Shown: positions 7,136-11,812 of the stretch, piece after piece
Numbering within the stretch: position 1 is the first letter of the stretch
Layout of the letters: each line of letters opens with the position of its first letter
Origin: a bacterium
GTDB lineage: Bacteria; Caldisericota; Caldisericia; B22-G15
Direction of reading: 5' to 3'
Assembly: GCA_012517755.1 (NCBI GenBank)
Contig: JAAYUH010000125.1
Coordinates: forward strand, 1-11,812
DNA: 11,812 bases
Position numbers and translations under genes: made by a program
Notes under the pieces: generated by a model
Seen by the model: only the letters and a program-made list of their open reading frames with translations
What the model was told of the DNA's origin: nothing
The model's database searches: none

Positions 7136-8245
7136 TCATTCCTCCTTTCTAACTTTTGGTTTTAAAAATGGTTTTTTAACAATTTTTCCAGAAATTTCTC
7201 TTTTTCCATCAGTTAATATTAAATCTTCACCAATGTTTCCATATGGAAGATTGACATATCCTAATGCAAATGATTTGTTCAAAATAAATGAGTAATTTCC
7301 GCTTGTTACAAAACCAATTTCTTCTTTTTCCTTGCTTAATATTTTAAATCCATGTCTTGCTATGCCACCTTCTGTTTGAATACCAACAAATTTTCTTTTT
7401 ATACCCTCCTCAATTATTTTTTTTAACGCATCTTTTCCTAAAAAATTCTCTTTGTTCATATCAACCAAAAATTTCTGACCAGATTCAAATGGATTTATAC
7501 TCTCATCTATATCATTTCCATAAAGCCAGTAACACACTTCAAATCTTAGAGAATCTCTTGCTCCAAGACCACAAATTCTAATATCAAAATATTTCCCTTT
7601 GTTTAAAATTTCATAAAAAATTTTTTCTCCTATATCTTTATTCATATAAATTTCGAAACCATCTTCTCCAGTATATCCAGTTCTTGAAATAAGAAGATTC
7701 TCTTTAAAAATATCAATATAATCGAATTTAAAATATTTTATTTCATTTAAATCAAAAATTGTAAAATTTTGAATGAGTTCTTGTGCTTTTGGTCCTTGAA
7801 TAGCAAATTCTACTATATCATCTGATTCATTAATTAAATTAATTTCATCCCATAAATATTTTTTTATATGATTATAATCCTTCTCAATATTTGATGCATT
7901 AACAACAAGTAAAATTTCGTCATCATTTATTGTATAGGAGAAAAGATCATCAACAATTCCCCCTTTTTCATTTAACATAACTGTGTATTTTACATCTTTA
8001 TAATCAGTTTTTTCTATATTGTTTGTTAAAATATAATCAGCAAATTTTTTTGCTTTCCTCCCCTTTATTCTTATTTCACCCATATGTGAAACATCAAAAA
8101 TTCCAACTCTTTCTCTTACAGCAAGATGTTCATCTTTAATTGATGTATAATAAATTGGCATAAGAAATCCTGCAAACTCTTCAAATCTTGCTCCTAATTT
8201 TTCATGGATATTAAATAATGGTATTTTTTTAAGATTTTTCTCCAT
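7136..8245 (-). CDS. gcvT: aminomethyltransferase, glycine cleavage T protein
   Basis: A 369-residue T-protein that releases ammonia from aminomethyl-lipoyl-GcvH and transfers the one-carbon unit to tetrahydrofolate, giving 5,10-methylene-THF. Conserved blocks are FDVSHMGEIRI (50-60), NEKGGIVDDL (92-101) with the catalytic aspartate at 99/100, SRTGYTGEDGFEI (186-198) and GLGARDSLRFE (225-235). The C-terminal beta-barrel includes GFVTSGNYS. The length is normal for the family. ATG 8245 has AGAGGAAG 6 nt upstream. It is the first gene of the gcv-lip run and begins only about 15 nt after the T-tract of the por terminator. No promoter and no glycine riboswitch fits in the 51-nt gap. Confidence 0.96.
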   Translation of the reverse strand: MEKNLKKIPLFNIHEKLGARFEEFAGFLMPIYYTSIKDEHLAVRERVGIFDVSHMGEIRIKGRKAKKFADYILTNNIEKTDYKDVKYTVMLNEKGGIVDDLFSYTINDDEILLVVNASNIEKDYNHIKKYLWDEINLINESDDIVEFAIQGPKAQELIQNFTIFDLNEIKYFKFDYIDIFKENLLISRTGYTGEDGFEIYMNKDIGEKIFYEILNKGKYFDIRICGLGARDSLRFEVCYWLYGNDIDESINPFESGQKFLVDMNKENFLGKDALKKIIEEGIKRKFVGIQTEGGIARHGFKILSKEKEEIGFVTSGNYSFILNKSFALGYVNLPYGNIGEDLILTDGKREISGKIVKKPFLKPKVRKEE

Positions 8246-8259
8246 TTTATCTTCCTCTT

Positions 8260-8291
8260 AAAAAAAGCCCCAGAGGTTTCTCTGGGGCTTT
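8260..8291 (-). terminator. intrinsic terminator between porB and gcvT
   Basis: AAAGCCCCAGAG (8264-8275) and CTCTGGGGCTTT (8280-8291) form a perfect 12-bp stem with a 4-nt loop. On the minus strand a run of seven T (8266-8260) follows at once, so this terminates the por transcript. The T-tract ends 15 nt before the gcvT start codon. The plus strand shows only a short TTT after the stem, and there is no plus-strand gene to use it. Confidence 0.95.
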
Positions 8292-8296
8292 ACATT

Positions 8297-9259
8297 TTAT
8301 ATTCTTACTCCCTCTTCATGCGTTACTTTTTCAAGTTTTAGAAGGTTTTCAAAATCTTCATCAATCTTTTTCTGAATTTCTTCTATATACTTTTTATTAT
8401 CTTCAGTAAATAGATGTTTAAATCTTGTTTGAAGCTTTAAAAATTCTTCAATTGGTTTTCTATCTTTTGGCTTAACATTTACAGTTAAAACTCCTTTTTC
8501 AATCTCATAAAGTGGCCAGAAATTTGTTTCAGTTGCAAGTCTACTTATTTTCATAGTTAAATTTTCGGGGAAACTCCAGTTTGTTGTACAAGGCATAAGA
8601 ACATTCAAAAACTTCGGACCTTCAATTTCTAATGCTTTTTTAGCTTTTTTGTATAAATCCATAACATTATAAACATTAGCTTGTGCAATATATGGAATAT
8701 TATGACCAGCAAATATTTTTACAAGATCTTTTCTCCACTCTTTTTTACCAATTGAAACTTTACCAGCAGGTTGAGTTGTTGATGAAGCTCCAAAAGGAGT
8801 TGCACCGCTTCTTTGATGTCCTGTATTCATATAACCTTCGTTGTCATAACAGACATATAAAAAGTTATGTCCTCTCTCAAATGCTCCTGAAATTGCTTGA
8901 ATTCCTATATCATATGTTCCACCATCTCCGCCAATTGCAACAATATTAACTTCTTCTTTTAATAATCCTTTTTTCTTAAGAGCCTTATAAGCAGTCTCAA
9001 CCCCTGAAGCAGCTGACCCAGCATTAACAAATGTTACATGTAACCATGGAGTATTCCATGCAGTAAATGGATAAGTGGTCGAAACAACTTCAAGACAACC
9101 TGTTGCATTAACAACAACAACTGGTTTTGTGGAGGCAGATAAAACTGTTCTTAATATAGAAGATATTCCACAACCAGCACACATTCTATGACCAGCAACA
9201 AACTTCAAACCTTCTCGAGTTTGAAGTTCTGCTAAATCTCTAATTGTTTTAACTTCCAT
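8297..9259 (-). CDS. porB: pyruvate:ferredoxin oxidoreductase, beta subunit (TPP-binding)
   Basis: A 320-residue beta subunit holding thiamine diphosphate and the proximal [4Fe-4S] cluster. The four expected cluster cysteines are all present: Cys27 and Cys30 (MCAGCG), Cys55 (ATGCLEV) and Cys224 (MPCTTNW). The TPP/Mg motif is GDGGTYD (111-117) with YDNEGYMNTG (138-147), followed by SGATPFGASSTTQPAGK. The complex oxidatively decarboxylates pyruvate with CoA to acetyl-CoA, CO2 and reduced ferredoxin, or runs in reverse. It begins 11 nt after the porA stop with GAGGTGAT as Shine-Dalgarno and is the last gene before the terminator. The motif set favours pyruvate over branched 2-oxoacids, but close paralogues such as 2-oxoisovalerate enzymes cannot be fully excluded. 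Confidence 0.93.
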   Translation of the reverse strand: MEVKTIRDLAELQTREGLKFVAGHRMCAGCGISSILRTVLSASTKPVVVVNATGCLEVVSTTYPFTAWNTPWLHVTFVNAGSAASGVETAYKALKKKGLLKEEVNIVAIGGDGGTYDIGIQAISGAFERGHNFLYVCYDNEGYMNTGHQRSGATPFGASSTTQPAGKVSIGKKEWRKDLVKIFAGHNIPYIAQANVYNVMDLYKKAKKALEIEGPKFLNVLMPCTTNWSFPENLTMKISRLATETNFWPLYEIEKGVLTVNVKPKDRKPIEEFLKLQTRFKHLFTEDNKKYIEEIQKKIDEDFENLLKLEKVTHEEGVRI

Positions 9260-9270
9260 TTATAATCACC

Positions 9271-10455
9271 TCACTCTCTTAAACCAATACATTTCTCTTC
9301 TTTTGAAATTTTTCCAGAGAGAAGTTCTATAAATACATCCTTAATCTGTTGTTTAAAAATATCTCTACCACCAAGACCATAAATATAACTCTGAATGGGT
9401 ATTTTTTTATCAAGATCATATAAAGCATTTCTGACATCACTATAAAGTGGAGCATTTGCTCCAAAAGAGTATGCTCTATCAAGAACTCCAATTGCTTTAA
9501 GATTTTTTAATGTTTCTCTATATTCATCATATGGAAATGGCCTATATAGTTTTGGTTTTAAAAGTCCAACTTTCTTGCCTTCTTTTCTTAAATCATCAAC
9601 AACATCTTTTGCAGTACCAGCAGTTGATGACATAACAACTATAGCAACTTCTGCATCATCAAGATAATATTTTTCAAAATATGGATAATCTTTTCCTGTT
9701 ATCTTTGAAAGTTCTTTTCCAACCTCAAGATAAAGTTTTAAAGCATTTTTCATTGCTTCTTGCTCTTGTTTCTTTGTCTCAAAATAGTAATCTGTGAGTT
9801 GAAGAGGTCCAATTGTTATTGGATTTTCAAAATCAAATAAAGAGATGTGAGGTTTTCTTTGCCCGACAAAATTGTACATAACTTCATCATCAAAAATCTC
9901 TACGACCTCTACTCCATGACTTATGATAAATCCATCAAGACCTACCATTGATGGCAAAAGAACATCTGGATTTTCAGAAAGTTTTACCGCAAGAAACATA
10001 TTTTCATAGGCTTCTTGAGCATTTTCAGAAAAAATTTCTATCCATCCTAAATCTCTAACAGCCATCATATCTGAGTGATCGCAATGTATATTTATTGGTG
10101 CTGAAAGAGCCCTATTTGCAATTGCCATAACAACAGGCAGTCTTAAACCACTTGTTGCTGGAAGAACCTCAACCATCAAAGCTAAACCTTGAGATGCAGA
10201 AGCTGACATCGCTCTTACACCTGATGCTGAAGCAGCAGTTACAATTGAAATCGCTGAGTGTTCTGATTCAGGTGTAACAACTTCAGTATCAACAAGACCA
10301 TCTGCTGCAAATTTTGAAAAAATTTCTACTATTGGAGTTTGAGGTGTTATTGGGTATGCAGCAACAACATCTGGTTTTATCTGTTTCATAGCTTCAGCAA
10401 CGGCTTCTGCACCAGTTAACGGAATTTTTTTTGATTTTACTGAGGTTACGCTCAT
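9271..10455 (-). CDS. porA: pyruvate:ferredoxin oxidoreductase, alpha subunit
   Basis: A 394-residue alpha subunit forming the pyrimidine side of the TPP site together with PorB. AAYPITPQTPIVE (32-44) and TPESEHSA (61-68, with Glu63 and Glu65) are hallmark motifs. HCDHSDMMAVRDLGWIEIF and the C-terminal YGLGGRDI also fit pyruvate-type enzymes. I place the start at ATG 10455 (MSVTSVKS) rather than the in-frame ATG 10470, because GGAGGTG (10467-10461) is an ideal Shine-Dalgarno five bases before 10455 and would be coding if the upstream ATG were used. This choice also gives a 4-nt ATGA overlap with the porD stop, the same as the porG-porD junction. Confidence 0.94.
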   Translation of the reverse strand: MSVTSVKSKKIPLTGAEAVAEAMKQIKPDVVAAYPITPQTPIVEIFSKFAADGLVDTEVVTPESEHSAISIVTAASASGVRAMSASASQGLALMVEVLPATSGLRLPVVMAIANRALSAPINIHCDHSDMMAVRDLGWIEIFSENAQEAYENMFLAVKLSENPDVLLPSMVGLDGFIISHGVEVVEIFDDEVMYNFVGQRKPHISLFDFENPITIGPLQLTDYYFETKKQEQEAMKNALKLYLEVGKELSKITGKDYPYFEKYYLDDAEVAIVVMSSTAGTAKDVVDDLRKEGKKVGLLKPKLYRPFPYDEYRETLKNLKAIGVLDRAYSFGANAPLYSDVRNALYDLDKKIPIQSYIYGLGGRDIFKQQIKDVFIELLSGKISKEEKCIGLRE

Positions 10456-10808
10456 TTTTTCACCTCCCATTTCTCTCTTTCCATTTTAATTGCATTTGTT
10501 GGGCACTCTTCAGCACAAACTCCACATCCAGTACAATAATCAAGGTTGGTTTCCAATCTTATAACTCCTTTATATATTTTATCTTTCCAACCTTTCACTC
10601 CATTTTCATCAATTTTTGTAGGAATTGCCATAACTGGACAATAGTGTACACAAATCATACAATGACTGCACAAATTAGGGTCAAATTTTGGAACAAAACT
10701 CCTCCATGCACCTGTTTTATAATCAAGAGCAGTTGATGCAGGAAGAGTACCTCCTATTGGTATCTCTTTCCAACTTTTTCCTAATCCTATTGGACCTTTT
10801 ATTTTCAT
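10452..10808 (-). CDS. porD: pyruvate:ferredoxin oxidoreductase, delta subunit (2x[4Fe-4S] ferredoxin-like)
   Basis: A 118-residue delta subunit that relays electrons from the PorB cluster to ferredoxin. Two bacterial ferredoxin motifs are seen: CSHCMICVHYCP (Cys47, 50, 53, 57) and CTGCGVCAEECP (Cys92, 95, 98, 102), each CxxCxxCxxxCP, with an insertion of about 34 residues between them as in other PorD proteins. The N-terminal GTLPASTALDYKTGAWRSF is also typical of the subunit. ATG 10808 overlaps the porG stop (ATGA), and GGAGG sits in the last porG codons. The 3' end overlaps the porA start by 4 nt. Confidence 0.95.
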   Translation of the reverse strand: MKIKGPIGLGKSWKEIPIGGTLPASTALDYKTGAWRSFVPKFDPNLCSHCMICVHYCPVMAIPTKIDENGVKGWKDKIYKGVIRLETNLDYCTGCGVCAEECPTNAIKMEREKWEVKK

Positions 10809-11371
10809 GATCTTGCCTCCATATATCCTCTTTTTAAAGCTTCAATATTTTTTTGAACACCATTTTTCCCAATCTTTTCTGAAAATATTTCATCAAGAGC
10901 TTTTTCAACAGATTCCAGTTTTAAAATATTTCTTTCTTTTATCAAAGAGCCAATTGTTGGGATGTTTGGTGCTTCTCTTCCAACTGTAGCAATTGATATA
11001 CCTGTTGCATCAACAGTTATCACTTTTCCATTGAATTTTGTAATTTTTTTAATCTCTTCAGGAGATTTTGTAGTATTTATAATCAATAAACCATTTTCTT
11101 TAAGTCCTTTTGTAATTGGGAGAGTAAAGATATAAGTTTCATCAAGAACAATAACAACATCTGGATTTAAAATTGGTTCATGTGTTCTAATTTCTTTGTT
11201 CGAAATTCTCGTGTAAGCAACTGTTGGTGCGCCTCTTCTCTCTGAGCCATATTCAGGGAATGCCTGAACTGTTTTTCCCTCGTAAAAAGCTGCATAAGCT
11301 AAAATCTGCCCCCCAGTTTTTCCTCCCTGACCGGCTCTACCATGAATCCTAATCTCAAAAAGATCACTCAC
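10805..11371 (-). CDS. porG: pyruvate:ferredoxin oxidoreductase, gamma subunit
   Basis: A 188-residue gamma subunit (called porC in some genomes), first gene of the por operon. HGRAGQGGKTGGQ (10-22) and FPEYGSERRGAP (38-49) are the family signatures. This domain is thought to take part in CoA handling in the complex. I place the start at GTG 11371. A longer frame from TTG 11386 is open, but it would put the GGAGG Shine-Dalgarno (11384-11380) at its own first codons; from GTG that site lies at the correct 8-nt distance. The reading ends in a 4-nt overlap with porD. No frame damage is seen. Confidence 0.93.
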   Translation of the reverse strand: MSDLFEIRIHGRAGQGGKTGGQILAYAAFYEGKTVQAFPEYGSERRGAPTVAYTRISNKEIRTHEPILNPDVVIVLDETYIFTLPITKGLKENGLLIINTTKSPEEIKKITKFNGKVITVDATGISIATVGREAPNIPTIGSLIKERNILKLESVEKALDEIFSEKIGKNGVQKNIEALKRGYMEARS

Positions 11372-11426
11372 TTTAGTAACCTCCAATATATTAGAAAAAG
11401 ATAAATACCAAAATTACACTTATTTC

Positions 11427-11455
11427 ATTATATCACCTAAGAGTTAAAATTTAAA
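11427..11455 (-). promoter_or_regulatory. extended -10 promoter of the por operon
   Basis: On the minus strand TGATATAAT (11435-11427) is an exact extended -10 (TGnTATAAT). TTTAAA (11455-11450), 17 nt upstream, is a weak -35. Transcription would start near 11420, leaving a leader of about 50 nt before GTG 11371. The -35 lies inside one copy of a direct repeat, so a bound regulator would compete with RNA polymerase. Confidence 0.65.
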
Positions 11456-11459
11456 CCTG
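11443..11459 (-). repeat. direct repeat copy 1, overlapping the por -35
   Basis: On the minus strand this reads CAGGTTTAAATTTTAAC. A second copy differing by one T lies 63 bp further upstream. A conserved pair at a promoter suggests a regulator-binding site. Confidence 0.5.
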
Positions 11460-11464
11460 TTTAA

Positions 11465-11503
11465 TTTGTTTATAAAATTAGGTTGTATACTTTTGTAAAC
11501 AAA
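11465..11503. repeat. 13-bp inverted repeat coinciding with a possible second por promoter
   Basis: Left arm 11465-11477 and right arm 11491-11503 (TTTTGTAAACAAA) are reverse complements with one mismatch, around a 13-nt centre. On the minus strand the arms contain TTTACA (11499-11494) and TTTATA (11476-11471), spaced 17 nt, which is an acceptable -35/-10 pair upstream of the main promoter. The symmetry may mean an operator or may follow from the AT-rich hexamers themselves. Confidence 0.4.
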
Positions 11504-11505
11504 AT

Positions 11506-11521
11506 GTTAAATTTAAACCTG
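11506..11521 (-). repeat. direct repeat copy 2, upstream of the por promoters
   Basis: On the minus strand this reads CAGGTTTAAATTTAAC. It matches copy 1 except for one missing T. The two copies are 62-63 bp apart, about six helical turns, so proteins bound to both would face the same side of the DNA. Confidence 0.5.
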
Positions 11522-11632
11522 AACCTAAATTAATATGAAGAGACACCACCAAAATTAAAAAAAATCTTAACTTTCTCAAAAAATGATATCTTAAGAGGAG
11601 TTATCTTTAAGGAAATCCTCACCCCGAAATTT
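11522..11632. other. non-coding stretch upstream of por
   Basis: No coding frame, tRNA or clear hairpin is seen. On the plus strand two related 10- to 11-nt words occur close together, GATATCTTAA (11584-11593) and TTATCTTTAA (11600-11609), each followed by an AGGA-containing segment. A weak 5-bp pairing, GAGGA with TCCTC, flanks the second. No function can be assigned. Confidence 0.3.
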
Positions 11633-11671
11633 AAAAAATAGTTAACAATGTAGACTGTCTACTTTGTTAAC
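11633..11671 (-). repeat. 31-bp near-perfect palindrome followed by a T-tract (operator or second terminator)
   Basis: The arms GTTAACAATGTAGAC (11641-11655) and GTCTACTTTGTTAAC (11657-11671) are reverse complements with one mismatch around a single central base. On the minus strand the palindrome is followed by TATTTTTT (11640-11633), so the RNA could fold into a stem of about 13 bp with a short loop and act as a back-up terminator for the gene ending at 11725. The low GC content of the stem and its symmetry would also suit a dimeric repressor site. Confidence 0.6.
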
Positions 11672-11677
11672 TAAAAT

Positions 11678-11706
11678 AAAAAAGGGCTGGGATAATCCAG
11701 CCCTTT
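11678..11706 (-). terminator. intrinsic terminator of the gene at the right edge
   Basis: AAAGGGCTGG (11681-11690) and CCAGCCCTTT (11697-11706) form a perfect 10-bp stem with a 6-nt loop. On the minus strand a run of six T (11683-11678) follows. It lies 18 nt after the stop codon of the partial gene at the right edge. Confidence 0.92.
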
Positions 11707-11724
11707 ATCTGTTACACTGATTTA

Positions 11725-11812
11725 CTAATTAGCAATTTTAATTGAAATTCTTGTTACTCTATCATCAAAGATTATATGATATCTACCTGATGAATAGAAA
11801 TCTATTATTAAA
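11725..11812 (-). CDS. 3' end of an unidentified gene (partial)
   Basis: A minus-strand frame enters from the right edge, with codons in phase from 11811. It gives 28 residues beginning LIIDFYSSGRYHI and ending VTRISIKIAN, then TAG (11727-11725). The other forward frames in this stretch carry stops, and an intrinsic terminator sits just downstream, which together support a true gene end. The alternating hydrophobic pattern suggests beta strands. The family is not recognisable from so short a piece. Confidence 0.6.
   Translation of the reverse strand, partial: LIIDFYSSGRYHIIFDDRVTRISIKIAN

Noticed and set aside
8246..8296. Glycine riboswitch ahead of gcvT
   Set aside because: The gap is only 51 nt and is filled by the terminator.
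10456..10470. Upstream ATG adding five codons to porA
   Set aside because: It would place GGAGGTG in the coding region; ATG 10455 gives the ATGA overlap seen at the previous junction.
10431..10736. Plus-strand open frame with several cysteines opposite porD
   Set aside because: It is antisense to the two ferredoxin motifs of porD, and the composition follows from that strand.
11372..11386. TTG start adding five codons to porG
   Set aside because: The GGAGG Shine-Dalgarno would fall inside the coding sequence; GTG 11371 is correctly spaced.
11465..11671. Rex (redox repressor) operator upstream of por
   Set aside because: The TTAACAA/TTGTTAA half-sites at 11641-11671 are in the opposite orientation and at the wrong spacing for the Rex consensus I know.
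1..11812. CRISPR arrays, tRNA, rRNA, insertion sequences or prophage genes
   Set aside because: No regularly spaced repeats, no cloverleaf or rRNA sequence, and no transposase or integrase motifs were seen on either strand.

Overview
The window is AT-rich and almost entirely minus-strand. It comes from an anaerobic bacterium: it has a four-subunit ferredoxin-dependent pyruvate oxidoreductase, Shine-Dalgarno sites, sigma-A-like promoters and intrinsic terminators, with no oxygen-dependent enzymes. The gamma-delta-alpha-beta por order, the split GcvP and the lipoate genes (of a type also known in Thermococcus) suggest a deep-branching, possibly thermophilic, fermentative lineage. The phylum cannot be fixed from this sequence.

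Read in the direction of transcription (high to low coordinates): (1) 11725-11812 is the last 28 codons of an unidentified gene, closed by an intrinsic terminator. (2) 11372-11724 is regulatory DNA for the por operon. It holds a long palindrome that may be a second terminator, a pair of direct repeats 63 bp apart, an inverted repeat that coincides with a possible promoter, and a strong extended -10 promoter. (3) 8297-11371 is porG-porD-porA-porB, a complete pyruvate:ferredoxin oxidoreductase with tight or overlapping junctions. (4) 8260-8291 is a textbook terminator squeezed between porB and gcvT. (5) 1495-8245 is a seven-gene run: gcvT, gcvH, gcvPA, gcvPB, two radical SAM genes best read as lipS1 and lipS2, and a LipM-like octanoyltransferase gene. 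(6) 1205-1494 is a non-coding gap with a consensus promoter, a leader hairpin and a possible 18-codon leader peptide. (7) 1-1204 is the N-terminal part of a DUF4153-like polytopic membrane protein that runs off the left edge.

The central interest is region 5. It looks like a self-contained module that makes the glycine cleavage T, H and P proteins together with the enzymes that install lipoate on H. LipM would move octanoate from acyl carrier protein to Lys64 of GcvH, and the LipS1/LipS2 pair would insert the two sulfurs in place of classical LipA. The L protein (dihydrolipoamide dehydrogenase) is absent from the window. POR and glycine cleavage both feed one- and two-carbon metabolism, and the very small por-gcv gap, with a terminator but no visible promoter, suggests that gcv expression depends partly on read-through from por or on a promoter inside porB.

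Two gene starts are better placed downstream of the longest possible frame: porG at GTG 11371 and porA at ATG 10455. In both cases the Shine-Dalgarno sequence would otherwise lie inside the coding region.
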